Source of the DNA: Apium graveolens | Lineage: Eukaryota > Streptophyta > Magnoliopsida > Apiales > Apiaceae | DNA length: 64,000 nt | Assembly: GCF_009905375.1 (NCBI RefSeq) | Contig: NC_133647.1 | Span: 170,730,790 to 170,794,789 of the forward strand | Direction: 5' to 3' | In this document: positions 1 through 11,714 of the stretch, in pieces | How the letters are laid out: every line of letters begins with the position of its first letter | Position numbering within the stretch: the first letter of the stretch is position 1 | Made by a program: the position numbers and the translations under genes | The notes under the pieces: generated by a model | What the model was told of the DNA's origin: nothing | The model's input: the letters and a program-made list of their open reading frames with translations, nothing else | The model's database searches: none

Positions 1-120
1 GGGTCATAGATATTATATTTCAATTTTCGGTACTTGTTTATTGATTAAACATGTTATATTTTATTGAGATTTCATCGTGACGACCAAATCCTCTAACCCC
101 GGATTTTGGGGCACTAAAGG

Positions 121-134
121 TTGGTATCAGAACC
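121..134 (+). other. Primer-binding site (tRNA-iMet type)
   Basis: TTGGTATCAGAACC resembles the TGGTATCAGAGC core used by many plant LTR retrotransposons to prime on initiator methionine tRNA. It lies directly 3' of sequence resembling an LTR end. Two mismatches to the common core suggest age. Confidence 0.5.
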
Positions 135-1272
135 GAGGTTATAGTAAACTAGAAATGAGAGTGTGTATGAGTGAGTATAGTTATATAAGGATTCCAGAGC
201 TCATATCGAGTTCTTATTGGACTATCGGATATATTACCAATGATTAACTTAAAATAGACGTGCTCGTGTGAGATGGTTGTGCTGAGCTAGATAGAACGCA
301 TGGCAGTTGCAAACATCTATTGTGGAATCTTCCGAGGTTATTTCAAATCAATGAAGGTGTAGAATATCAATAAACCTTAAGAATCGGGGAAGAAGAGTTT
401 AGAAACAAATGACGAGTCATCTGAAGAGCTGATAAAGAAGATAAGTATAAAGACCTTGGCAATACCTTCTCTTTCTATTAATTGTTTTGACATCTCTCAA
501 AAAGAGGTATCTGTTAGAGAATATATTCCTTAACACTTGTTTTAATCATTTCTATGTTTTAAATATGCTAGAGTCAGCCGATTTCCAGGTTTTGATAGCT
601 TTTTAAAGTTGTGATATTTGAACTTCCACTTTACTTTTATGGTGGAAAGTTTTATTGGTGATGTGGCACCAGTTGCTCATTCTATACCAGATTTATGTTT
701 TTGGATTTCATTTCCTTCAAAAATAGCGGCTTTGAAATCTATTTTGTATTGATCCAAGGTTTGAATTAAAGAGTCATTCTAGAAACCTTTAATTATTCGT
801 TTGATTTTGAATTCCTTTCATATTCTTTTTACTCTGACTAAGATGAACAACCTTATTTATAAGGGATGGCAGGACTCTCTGTCTGTGTGATATAAGTTAG
901 ATGGGATGGCATTACTGTTGTGTTGTGCATTACAAAAAGGTTGATACCCTTCACTTGTAAGTTTCTTAACTAAGGCACACAACATATAGTTTTCTTGATC
1001 ATATTGATCTCTCAATTACTTTTATATTTTAAATAAGATTACTTCAATACTTATAATCCTATGTTCTCAAATTGTGAGATACTCGTTATGATGTAAAATT
1101 CTTTTCTTTCTAAAATTCCATAATTTTATTATCTCAAATATTCGAAGGTATGCTAATCAAGTTGAAATGAGTTAATGTCGTCAAAGTAAAGTAAGATTTT
1201 GTGACGAATTACACGAATGATGGTGAACTGCAATGCGATTAAGATATCAGTGGCGTATAATGAAGTCAATCG

Positions 1273-1346
1273 GTCTCTCTAGCTCTTTTCTCTCTATCTC
1301 TCTCTTTCTTTTTCTCTCTATCTCTCTCTTTTTCTCTCTCTCTATC
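1273..1346. repeat. CT-rich microsatellite
   Basis: About 75 bases of imperfect (CT)n with TTT interruptions inside the non-coding retroelement derivative. No other signal is visible in it. Confidence 0.85.
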
Positions 1347-1644
1347 AATGAAAGTTATCCTATTGAAAAATTGGTCAAATTTCATGAGTAAGAAATAATG
1401 ACGCGGAGTGAAGCTCTTGTGATAATTGTGTCATACAAGGAATGCAAGATTTTATTTAATATTTCGAAAGTTGGAAATGGAAAATTGGCAAGAAAATCTC
1501 TAATATTCCCTTATGTTGATTCTAAGGACAGAATCTTTATAAGGGGGTAAATTGTGATATCCTGAATTTTTCAGAAATTATTAATTATTATTGTTTGAGT
1601 GTTTTATGTGATTGTCTATGTTGAAGGAATAAAATTATGGATAT

Positions 1645-2797
1645 TTTATTCCTGTTTGTGGTCTTCCACATCAACCAGGTTATCCCTGTAAACTTCGTAA
1701 ATCTATTTATGGTCTTCGTCAATCATCTCGTTGTTGCTTTGAGAATTTCTACCGTACTTTATTCACTTGGATTTCGTCCTAATAATCATGATTCTGCTCT
1801 TTTTGTATGATCTACGAGTGCTGGTCATATCTTATTGTCTTCATATATTGATGATATGATTATTACTGGTGATGATTGTGATGGTATTGAGTCATTGAAA
1901 TGTGAGTTGACTCATTATTTTGCTATAAAATATTTAGGTTTTCTCTGTTACTTTTTGGGAATTGAAATTGCTCGCTCACCAAATGGGTATCTTTTGTGTC
2001 GATATAAGTACATTGCTAATTTATTTGACCGTGCACGTCTTACTGATAACAAGACTGTGGAAACTCATTTAGAGATGAATGCTAGATATTCTCCATTTGA
2101 TGGTATTCCCTTAGCAGATCCTACTTTACATTGCACGATTGTTGGTAGTCTTGTTTATCTTACGGTTACTCGTCTGGATATTGCACATGATGTTCATATT
2201 TGTAGTCAATTTGTCACTTTTCCCACTACCATACATTGGGCTTCAGTTCTTCATATTCTCATATATCTTCGTGGGACTCAGTTTAAGAATTTTTTGTTTT
2301 CTTCTAACTCATCTTTAGAGTTGTGTGCTTATAGTGATGCTGATTGGGTTGGTGATCCCGAGGATTGTAAATCCACAACATGTTTTTTGTATTTTTCTTA
2401 GTGATTCTCTTATTTCATGTAATAGTAAGAAACAAGATGTTATTTCGAGATCGTCTTCAGAAGCTGAGTATCGTGTCATGGCTTCCACTACTTGTGAGAT
2501 TGTTTGGTTACGTCACTTACTTGCAAATTTGGGTGTTCGCTTCCCTACTTTCTCAGTTATATTGTGATAATAAAAATGCAGTTTATATTGCACGTAATTC
2601 GGTTTTTCATGAGCGCACTAAACATATTGAGATTGATTGTCATCTTACCCGCCATCGTCTGCTGCAAGGCTGCTTTTTATTTCTTCTTCGCTTCAGATTG
2701 GTGATATTTTTACAAATGCTCACTCTATTTCGCGATTTCGTTTCTTGTCTGACAAAATTACAATGTACATTGCTGCATTATCGTGAGTTTGAGGGGA
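1645..2797 (+). pseudogene. Decayed Ty1/copia reverse transcriptase-RNase H
   Basis: Conceptual translation across frames gives the C-terminal half of a copia Pol. A KSIYGLRQS motif lies near 1710, a stop near 1780, then the RT core from 1835 with YIDD at about 1844, FLGIEIA and GSLVYLT. The RNase H part has YSDADW (about 2331-2348), then a frameshift near 2390 into SRSSSEAEY and a further shift into LYCDNKNA and HERTKHIEID. The end reaches a purine tract GAGGGGA (2791-2797) and an LTR start at 2799. Gag, protease and integrase are absent, so this is a 5'-truncated, frameshifted relic joined to the preceding gypsy derivative near 1640. Confidence 0.9.
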
Positions 2798-2798
2798 T

Positions 2799-2900
2799 GT
2801 TAGAATATATTTATATATATATATATATATATTAGGGTATTTTCGGTATTTAGCTTATTATGATTTTCTATATAAGTCCACACATGTATTATAAATTATT
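2799..2900 (+). mobile_element. 3' LTR fragment of the copia relic
   Basis: Starts TGTTAGAATATAT directly after the purine tract at 2791-2797, as expected for a copia 3' LTR. It contains an AT dinucleotide run at 2812-2833 and a TATATAAG-like box near 2870. It is cut at about 2900 by a SINE fragment, and I could not find the LTR end. Confidence 0.5.
2812..2833. repeat. (TA)n microsatellite
   Basis: Eleven uninterrupted TA units inside the LTR fragment, likely polymorphic in length. Confidence 0.9.
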
Positions 2901-2992
2901 ATTTTTTCATCGTAGGAAATCCGCAGCCTCTACCCTTCGGGTGCGCACTAGGTAAACCCCAAGGGCTCACACAATAGTCTGCAAACCACGTC
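2901..2992 (-). mobile_element. SINE fragment, 3' part only
   Basis: On the minus strand this reads from a cgtggtttgcag block through GCACCCGAAGGGTAG and GGCTGCGG to an A-rich tail. It matches the 3' half of the complete SINE at 41663-41905 at most positions. The tRNA-like head with boxes A and B is missing, so this copy is 5'-truncated or was cut by the sequence that follows at 2993. Confidence 0.7.
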
Positions 2993-3330
2993 ATCTATAC
3001 TACTATATTAAAAACGAAATATTAAAAATTTGGTTGTTGGTCCTTGGTAATTCAATTCAGAGCCGTTAGATCAAACTGATAAAAACCGTTAGATATAATC
3101 TTAAAATTTATTAAACAAAAAGTATAAGGTTCGAATTCTATCACTAATATATTAAAATTATAATTTATATAAAAATAACTGTGATGTATTATAAAATCAT
3201 TATATTATGATTATAAGATTCGAATTGTAACAATAATATATTAAAACTATATTTTACAATATATAATTATAAAAATAAGTGTGTATAGCATCGGTAATAT
3301 CTCTCTTTGGAGCTCTAGAGTTAACAATTT
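2993..3330 (+). mobile_element. Possible Helitron end fragment
   Basis: Begins with TCTATACTACTATATTAAAA, which resembles the 5' termini of many plant Helitrons, and continues as AT-rich DNA with two GATTCGAATT/GGTTCGAATT-like motifs. No CTRR terminus with a preceding hairpin was identified, no Rep/helicase reading frame is present, and the right border is a guess. It lies just upstream of the first GRL gene promoter. Confidence 0.3.
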
Positions 3331-3419
3331 CGTATGTTATTGCCTAACAAATTTGTATAAAAAGCTGTTTCATTTCTTCCCTGAAGTCTTTCAACCTCTT
3401 GGACACAACATTGTGCAAA

Positions 3420-3427
3420 TATAAAAG
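3420..3427 (+). promoter_or_regulatory. TATA box of GRL copy 1
   Basis: TATAAAAG lies 45 bp before the ATG at 3472, in a local CT-rich context typical of plant core promoters. The short distance implies a 5' UTR of only about 15-25 nt. Confidence 0.55.
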
Positions 3428-3471
3428 CCAGACTTCCGTATCACTGACTCAAATAAAGGTGTTTCAAAAAC

Positions 3472-6400
3472 ATGGAAAAAGGCAAAGATGAACAAACACA
3501 AGAGCAAAGCTTATTAAGAAAAACCCCAGCATCAACCTCAACTGAAGAAAGATCAGATGACAAAAAGAGTTTGTTTACATGGGTTTTTCTTGATCAGTCC
3601 AATCTATGGCATGCTGGTCTTTCTTGGTCTATTTTCTCACTCCTTGCCATTGCTGTCCCGCTTTTATCCCACTTTGTGTACCATTTTAATAATTGTGATA
3701 GAAATCATAGGCGCCCTTTTGATTCAATTGTTCAGCTGTCTCTCTCTGTGTTGTCACTCATTTCTTTCCTCAGTTTATCATCTTTTTCAAGAAAATATGG
3801 GCTCAGAAGATTTCTTTTTCTTGATAAATTGAGTGGTGTCAGTGATCAGGTTGAAAGAAGATATATTCATGAAGTTCATGTAAGTTTTTCTATCAACTCA
3901 TTTGCTTCTTTTGTTGCATATTCCATATTATGTAGATATAGATATTTAGTTTTTCAACTTCTTGATTTTCAGTTCTAGTTAAAATGTGTAATCATTATAG
4001 ATTATAATTTTGAGCAAGTAGGAATTTTTCTTTAAATAACTTGGCCCCCAGTTTTCAAAAAAGACCGGCATACGATTCTGGGTAAGTTTCGACCAGTTTC
4101 TGTTTAATTAATGACATAAGGCACATATCAGGAGCCGAATTGTTGAACTCCAGCAAGAGGACAAGATTTAGAGATGCACCAACTCTCTGTCGGCCCCGAA
4201 CACTTTCTGATGATCACTTGGATGTAGCTGTAACTACAGATCAGTTTAGATTAGTGTTAATGTCAGTTTGTGGGTTAGTTGTTCACATGTAATTTATATT
4301 CTATGTAATTTAGTAGTGTAAAATATTATGCCGTGTGAAATTTGGCCTTCACAGAGTTGACAAAATAATATATATAGGCAAAAATAAAGGCAGAGTAGTC
4401 CTAACATTAGGAGGACATGTGTTTGATAGATACGATGCAGCTTGACAATCTGTCTATCAAGTAGTATATTTTATGTTCATAAACTTGCTAAATTTATTCA
4501 ATAATCCTTTTTAGGCCTACTCACCAAACTAAGTAATTTCCAAAAATGTTCCGAGATGATGAGTTGGCCAGTGATACTGGCCAAAAATATTTCGAGACGA
4601 TGAGTTGGCTAATTTTAGTGGCGTACTTGTGTGCATAAGGATGGGGCCGAACTATTATTGGTGATGTAAATAATCAAAATTGGACACCTCAAGATTTAGG
4701 AACAATTGTGGAGAAACTTTTAAAGTCTTTTTGTTGAAATATTACCAAGTTAAAAAATTAAAAAACGGCTAAAGATAGAAACCGAGGCATTATGTCATTT
4801 TTTATTTAGCCTTGTTTGTTTGGACTTGGACTAACCTTACCTGCCCATGCTCCAATATATATAGTTAACCGAAGATAACCATGTAACTACTATACTACTT
4901 TATACACAGTGATGGACCAAAATGCCCAAATGTGAAGGTTTAACTTAGTTTTATAGAAGTTGAAATATCTCAAGTCTACACAATTCTGCAAAATCTTTAA
5001 AACAATTAGTTTGTCATAAAATATTGGTGCAAGAAAGCTTACAACACAACAATCCCCTATAAAAGCCATCAATGGATAGTAAACCCACAATCTACTAACA
5101 TGAATGTGGTACAAACTCAATACTTCCAAAAGAATACCTCACTTGATCTTGTGTAATATCTATAAATTTTGCATGCTCTCTGAAACCTGCTATAGGCACC
5201 GCATCTTTCATAACCCTAATTAACTCTACTTAACTTTGGATTCTTACAAATGATAATATAAACTTACCCAAATTATCATAATTAAAATCCAACTCAAATT
5301 GATAATTCTAACTCTGAAGAACTTTTAGGTAAATTCTCCAAAAGAAGTACGTATTCCAAATTGCCATAACAAGCAACAGGTTACTTCAGATAACTTTGGT
5401 GACTGATAGATGATGCTCATCATAAAAAAACAGAAGAGTTGCACTGTTTTAACTACTATAAGATAGGCTTAAAATAATATGAAAGGAGACCCATAATGTA
5501 AACGTAAATGAGCAATTATTTAAGGTTTAACATGTCCTGTCCATGTTTGTAAGAAATCTTCAAATTTCTTTAGCAGTTTCTGTAGCCTAAATTCTCTTCT
5601 TTAATGTACTACAAGATGCAACATTGGTTTGTATTAAACACATGATTACGCTGAACTGCCGAACTGCCTTCAAATTAATATTATAAATGATTCGATCTGG
5701 TATTATGTGCCACCATAGAAAACTAGTTATACCAAAATTTTAAGTCAAATATGACCATATATATTTGTTACATAATACAGTAAGAAGAACCAATTATAGA
5801 TATTTCCTCAGATGTTTTCAATGATTAATCCAAAAAGTCTCATGGCTTCTTCCTTAGTTCCTTTGTATTCTTTATGTTTCTTTTGTACCCAACTCACAGC
5901 AAAATAAATATAATTCTCTTCTCCATGCAGACCTCGATGAGGCTCCTGAGTTCATTTGTTCTTCCCTGCTTTGTTGCTGATTGCACGTACAAAATTTGGT
6001 GGTTCACGTCAGGACGAAATCAGATCCCCTATTTTGCTAATGCCTATTTGAGCAGCACAGTTGCTTGCATTTTTATGCTTTCTTCCTGGTTGTACAGAAC
6101 ATCAATATTCTTCCTTGTTTGCATTCTCTTCCAGTTGATATGCCACCTTCAGATACTCAAGTTGGAAGACTTTGCTCAGGTTTTCCATAAAGAATCTGAT
6201 GTAGGGTTAATCTTGCTTGAACACCTGACAGTCCGAAGAAATCTTCGTATTATTAGCCATAGATTCCGGGCATTCATTTTGTTTACCCTGATCTTGGTAA
6301 TGGCAAGTCAGTTTGCTTCTCTGCTCGTGACTTTAAAAAAGAGCTCTGATTTCAATATCTTTAATGGCGGAGAACTTGCGGTAATGTTTCTAACTTTCTA

Positions 6401-8218
6401 TTTTTTCTACTTCTTGCAATTTACAAACTGTTGCAATGATTATAGAGCTTCTTCTTTACAGGAGATAGCGTTGTTTGTGTATTAAATTAAAAATCCTTGC
6501 TAGCAAATACACTTTGAGTTTTTGTGACCTTTGTTCAATGTTAAAGCTCTTTGAATAATTTCCAACTTGTTATCTTGGTTTAAATTTTAATTCCTATTGT
6601 GGATATTTAAAGAGGGTTATCAATTAAAGAGTATATATTGGAGAAAGTTATAATTATTTTCTGTATCCTTCCTTAATGTAGAAAATCTACATGATCAAAC
6701 TTGATACAATGATACCAATATAACTAAATTCTTCATGTTGAACATCTCCTAAGGATTTGTGGTCTGTTATATTAGGGTCAGAGTATTAGTTAATATTTTC
6801 CTTGTACAAACAAGTAGAAGTAGCTGTCCTATGAAAGATTTAGGAGGAGAAAAAACAAATTAGAAAAGCAAGATATAGATTACACATTTATATAAACTTC
6901 AGTCTGTAATATGTGTACAAATTTCAATTTCTGAAAGGAGTCTGAGTCCGTAAGAGGGGAAACACAGACGATTCCACTTCCTAAAATTTGAAAGTTTTCC
7001 TGTTTCCTACTCTTTTTCCTTTATTGTTCCATTCTGAATCCCAGTTTAGATGGAAAAGAATTAACTTGGCAGCGGATATATTTATTAATTATCTTTTTGC
7101 TTCTTTTCCAGTGTATTGACATGCACTATCTTAGAGCAAGGTTAATGCTAATGCTATAATGGCTATAGCCATTGCTATAATTCGGCATCAAAATGTGACA
7201 CTTGGTGCTAGAGTAAAACTTGTGCTCCAATGGTATTGCTAAAATGACTATATTTATTGTCGTATCCAAGTAAAAATTAATTCAATAAAGACCTATTTTT
7301 TATTAGAAGATGATGCGGATAGGATGGCTATAGCAATCTTTGATTCTAAATTTAGAATCAATTATCTATTATGCATTTTTCCATTCAGTTATAGCTATGC
7401 ATTGGTAAATTTGGAATTATGTTTTAGCTATAGAACCAAATATAGCCATGCACTGGACTTGCTCTTGGGCTTTCTTCTTCATGTATAGACATAGACATTG
7501 CCACTAGGAGCATTTTATCATTTATTTAGTGTTAGGCAGTTGCTAGATGTAGTGATCCACCTACAAGGCTTCGCTCATTGTTGAAGAAGATAAGACATTT
7601 CATTATTTAGACTGCTTGCTAATGGTAATTAATGGTGCAGTTAACCTCAATTACCCTGGTGACCGGACTCTTCATATGCCTGCGTAGTGCTGCAAAAATA
7701 ACACACAGAGCACAGGCTATTACGTGCCTTGCAGCAAAATGGAATGCATGTTCCACTATCAGCTCCTTTGACGACATGGAGAATGAAACCCCACGAGCTC
7801 AGATTGTTGCACCCAGGGTGGATTGTATCTTTGGAAACTCGGAATCCGATGACGAAGAAGGGGAGGAAGATGTCATAGATAATACAAATATGATGCCAAT
7901 CTTTACCCGTACAATGTCCTACCAGAAGAGACAAGCTCTTGGTAAGTTTGAGCAAACATTATAACTTTTTATATTGACATATTAGGCTTATTGGCTTATG
8001 TCAGTGCTTTGTCTTTTAAAATATGACCATGTGCATAACCAGAGCAGTTTGTTGCAGTGACATACTTTGAGAACAACAAAGCGGGGATTACAGTGTTTGG
8101 ATTCATGCTAGACCGGACATCACTTCGCACCATTTTTGCTATTCAGCTCTCCCTTACTCTCTGGTTGCTGAGCAAGACTATTGGATCTTCTACAATTTTC
8201 AACACTAATTTAGGATAA
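3472..8218 (+). CDS. DUF3537 / gustatory-receptor-like (GRL) membrane protein, copy 1
   Basis: Four exons: 3472-3879, 5931-6380, 7641-7941 and 8058-8218. All have GT-AG borders and join in frame to 439 aa. The product is a multipass membrane protein of the plant DUF3537 family, annotated in Arabidopsis as an extracellular ligand-gated ion channel-like family (MRB1 relatives) and proposed to be homologous to insect chemoreceptors. The N terminus is hydrophilic and acidic/polar (about 30 aa). Hydrophobic segments lie at about residues 43-66, 84-105, 139-160, 174-192, 195-212, 245-270, 285-308 and 400-428. Loop motifs include NCDRNHRRPF, YKIWWFTSGRNQIPY, an EDFAQVFHKESD block and RTMSYQKRQAL. 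The last exon carries TYFENNKAG and a terminal hydrophobic helix, the position of TM7 in insect receptors. Ligand and plant role are unknown. Introns 1 and 2 (2.05 and 1.26 kb) are much longer than in copy 2. Confidence 0.87.
4542..4623. repeat. Short tandem duplication in GRL1 intron 1
   Basis: Two diverged copies of a 41-bp unit (AAAAATGTTCCGAGATGATG and AAAAATATTTCGAGACGATG, each followed by AGTTGGC). It is a local duplication with no coding content. The rest of intron 1 (3880-5930) shows no gene that I can support. Confidence 0.6.
7134..7464. mobile_element. MITE in GRL1 intron 2
   Basis: About 330 bp bounded by GAGCAAG...CTTGCTC, with similar inner sequences (ATGGCTATAGCC near the left end, TATAGCCATGCACTGGACTT at the right). 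Flanks are TTA on the left and TTG on the right, so a PIF/Harbinger-type TTA duplication with one change is possible. There is no reading frame. It accounts for much of the intron expansion relative to copy 2. Confidence 0.6.
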
Positions 8219-8474
8219 AAAGTCCTCCGAAGATGTTGTAGCAGGTAGGTTAATAATACCTACTTGTGTGTTTTTATACCTGTATAGCAACCACTGGTTC
8301 AGATGCTGCCTTGGACGGCCATAATAAGCTTGGGGATCAAACTCTTATATCAGAAATAACTTTAGTTCAAGTTCTCCTTGACAAAAGCTGGACAGGCAAA
8401 CAATATGTTATGAAGCCGTTACCAATTTGCTGAATTAATAATATAGAACTTCAAAAAAATATGAAAAAAATTTA

Positions 8475-8630
8475 GGGGTGTTTGGATTAGTAATTTTGAC
8501 ATGGAATGGGAATCTCATTCCGGGAAGGTGGATAAATCATACTCTCCCCAACCCCAAAAATTCCGTATCATTTCCATTCTCATCCACTTCATTTCCAATT
8601 CTAATTCCCCACCGCAATCCAAACGCCCCC
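8475..8630. mobile_element. Tourist-like MITE with TTA target duplication
   Basis: A 156-bp element with inverted termini GGGGTGTTTGGATT and AATCCAAACGCCCCC, flanked on both sides by TTA (8472-8474, 8631-8633). TTA duplication and short GC-rich termini are typical of PIF/Harbinger (Tourist) MITEs. It lies between the two GRL genes. The rest of the 8219-9368 spacer shows nothing else that I can support. Confidence 0.85.
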
Positions 8631-9232
8631 TTAGTTAATTCATAATTCACTTTAGTGTGAGCGCTTGAGGTACCAAAGCTAGTAGTGGTTCAAGCTAAAT
8701 GATACTACCATGTTCCAATAATTTACTACTTTGATTTCCTCCTAATATGTTTCATGGCTTTCAAGCTACAAGCAAACTGAACCAAATTGCACATAACATG
8801 GCTTATACAATGTAAAGTTACTACTGTAAGCTGTCTTGAGTTGACAAACTCAACTAGTAATAAATGAAATTTAACACGTAACAAGTCTTGTTCAGAAGAA
8901 AGCTAGAAAGGACCTAGTTTAGCACGTGAGCTGGACCAATGTTTTACCGGCCCAGAACTTTATTTAACTCGAAAGATCCCATGATTAGAAAGCAATTCTA
9001 TGTAAAGTGCTGCTGATCACGGGTATTCAGTTTTCTGCCACAAAACTTCAGTAAACCCATATCACCCAAACACTTGGATTTTGAGGTTGACTAGTTATTA
9101 GATGTAACGCTTAAATTTGTGTAAAGTGACATATCTGTGAAATAAATGATTTGTCAACCATCACATAGCATGAATCGGCACCTATAAAGTATTACGCGGA
9201 ACATGCATGGAAGTTAAGATCTAGTGCGCAAC

Positions 9233-9240
9233 TATATAAT
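9233..9240 (+). promoter_or_regulatory. Putative TATA box of GRL copy 2
   Basis: TATATAAT lies 129 bp before the ATG at 9369. A second candidate (CTATAAAG, near 9182) lies further upstream. The assignment is weaker than for copy 1. Confidence 0.35.
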
Positions 9241-9368
9241 AAACCAAAAGGTCACGATTCGAGCCAAATTATAAGGTTTCTCGTCCCTCTCTTCTTTTTC
9301 AAAAAAAATTCAAAACTTAAGCCACACTTAACTATCACGCAAACAAAGAAACTAAATCACCAAACTCA

Positions 9369-11589
9369 ATGGAGGAGGGTGAAGATCATCAAAAACAAGA
9401 TGAACAGGTTTTAATGAAGAAAAGCACAGCATTGGCCTACTCCGAAGATCGATTGGATGAATTAAAGAGTTTCTTTGCATGGGTTTTTATTGATCAGTCG
9501 AATATATGGCGAGCTGGTCTCTCTTGGTCCATTTTCTCTCTTCTTGCCATTGCTGTTCCACTTTTATCCCACTTTGTGTTCCATTGCAATACCTGTGATC
9601 GTAATCATAGGCGCCCTTTCGGTTCGATTGTTCAGTTGTCTCTGTCTGTTTTCTCTATTCTTTCTTTCATTAGTTTATCTTCTTTTGCAAAAAAGTATGG
9701 GCTCAGAAGATTTCTCTTTCTGGATAAATTGTGTGGTGTTAGTGCCAAGGTTCAAAGAGGTTATGCTCAACAGGTTCATGTAAGTTGCTTGATCATTTGC
9801 TTCACTTTTTTTTACAATTCACATGATCAAAAGTCATAATCATCAAGTTTAATACAGTACATTTGTTTGATCATAATAATTCATGATTAGAAAGGTCTAA
9901 CCTCTAGTCGACTAAAGTTTATATAGATAGCATGCTCGAGGAGGTCAGCTCGTAGTAGATATTACGTTCCACTTGACTTAGAGAGATGACTTATAATTCA
10001 ATTTTAGCTGAAATGAATTCGAGTATTTTAAGAACCGAACTCGAGTATTAAAGTAATGAATAATCTGATCGTTAGTATCCCTATTATGTCCTCTAGAATC
10101 TATGTTTGCGAAGTTTACATGTAAGGCTAGATTACAGAAGAGGAAAGTATGCTTATGGCTATAACATTTGATGATCATACATGAGTTTCTTCTTCATGTC
10201 AAGATGAGTAACATGAAATGTTAAAGTTTAGACATGTAATGGTTATTATCATTTGATGTGTATATTGTAGACAGTGAAGAGATAAACTAAGATATTGCTT
10301 CAAATGCTTTCTAATGATTAGGTTTAAAACACCTTATCAGGAATTCCTTCATATTCCTTTGCACCAATCATGTGGCAAATAAAAATAATTTTCTTCTGGT
10401 GCAGACATCAATGAGGCTCCTGTGCGCGTTTGTTTTTCCCTGCTTTGCTGCTGACTGTATCTACAAAATTTGGTGGTTCACCTCAGGACGAAATCAGATT
10501 CCGTATCTCATAAATGCATATCTAAGCAGTACAGTTGCTTGTGTCCTTTTGCTTTTTTCCTGGCTGTACAGAACATCCATATTCTTCCTTGTATGCGTTC
10601 TTTTCCGGTTGATATGCTATCTTCAGATCCTCAGGTTGGAAGACTTTGCTCAGGTTTTCCATAAAGAATCTGATGTGGGATTAATCTTGCTTGAACACCT
10701 GACAATCCGAAAGAATCTTCGTATTATTAGCCATAGGTTCCGGATATTCATCTTGTTGACTCTGATCTTGGTAACAGCAAGTCAGTTTGCGTCTCTGCTT
10801 GTGACATTAGAGGCTGGATCTGAAGTCAATATCTTTAATGCTGGAGAACTTGCGGTAATATTTATTTTTCCTCAACTCTTTACCTGACAATTTACAAACT
10901 TGTGTATAGATTATAAATTCTTATCATTGAAACAAATAGTCTCATCATCTTTTAAAATTCAAAATCGTTACTAGTAATTCTAATTGTTCTCTTTGGATAC
11001 ACTACTTGGATGTTTGCTCATTGTAACTTGTTTTACTTGTTGCAGCTAACCTCAATGACCCTTGTGGCCGGACTCTTCATATGCCTGCGTAGTGCTGCAA
11101 AAATTACACACAGAGCACAGGCTATTACATGCCTTGCAGCAAAATGGCATGCATGTTCCACAATCAACTCCTTTGACGAAGTGGATGATGACAATCCAAG
11201 AGCTCATATTGTTGCACCTAGGATGGATTATATCAATGGACACTGGGAATCGGATCACGAAGAAGGCGATGAAGATGATATAGATAATACAAACATGATG
11301 CCAGTTTTTACTTATACAATGTCCTACCAGAAGCGACAAGCTCTTGGTGAGTTTAAACAGATCTAATAATTTTATCAATTCGATAAATTAGGCTTATCTA
11401 TGTAATTTTTCGTTTAAAATAACAATATGCATAATTTGATAAAAATTTGTTGCAGTGACATACTTTGAAAACAACAAAGCGGGAATCACAGTGTTCGGAT
11501 TTATGTTAGACCGGACATCACTTCATACTATTATTGCAATTCAGATGTCCCTTACTCTTTGGTTGCTGAACAAGACAATTGGTATTTAG
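9369..11589 (+). CDS. DUF3537 / gustatory-receptor-like (GRL) membrane protein, copy 2
   Basis: Four exons: 9369-9779, 10405-10854, 11046-11346 and 11456-11589, joining in frame to 431 aa. Exons 2 and 3 have exactly the same lengths (450 and 301 nt) and phases as in copy 1, and the protein is closely similar throughout, so the two are tandem duplicates about 1.15 kb apart. The family and membrane layout are as in copy 1: NTCDRNHRRPF after the first helix, YKIWWFTSGRNQIPY, the HKESDVGLILLEHLT block, TYFENNKAG and a terminal helix. Introns are compact (625, 191 and 109 bp), suggesting the ancestral gene was small. The C terminus stops at NKTIGI, eight residues shorter than the GSSTIFNTNLG-like tail of copy 1. 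No disabling changes are visible. The function is not established. Confidence 0.87.
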
Positions 11590-11714
11590 TGTTCGTCTTT
11601 CTACGAAGCAAGAATTTTCTCTGGTCTTCTTGTCTAGATAGGTCTAGAGTCCTGCATTATAATATCTTTCTGCATTATAATTGTTGCAATATGAGCTTAT
11701 TCTCCGAGGACTTA

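Larger units (their letters stand above)
1..1640 (+). mobile_element. Non-coding LTR retrotransposon derivative (gypsy/chromovirus-like)
   Basis: The first ~118 bases look like the 3' end of an LTR. They are followed by a primer-binding-site-like TTGGTATCAGAACC at 121-134, resembling the plant initiator-Met tRNA PBS. A purine tract (AAGGGGGTAAAT, 1541-1552) is followed at 1553 by TGTGATATCCTGAA, which looks like the start of a second LTR cut off near 1640. Between PBS and PPT are ~1.4 kb with no reading frame longer than background and one CT-rich tract. I infer a deleted or non-autonomous (LARD-like) chromovirus derivative. The left LTR lies mostly outside the window, so LTR identity cannot be checked here. 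Confidence 0.45.

Noticed and set aside
4890..5129. Minus-strand frame in GRL1 intron 1 (79 codons)
   Set aside because: No domain, no promoter and low-complexity AT-rich composition. It is consistent with a chance frame.
7647..7955. Minus-strand frame opposite GRL1 exon 3 (and the same at 11052-11378 opposite GRL2)
   Set aside because: A shadow of a conserved coding exon on the other strand. It appears twice only because the exon is duplicated.
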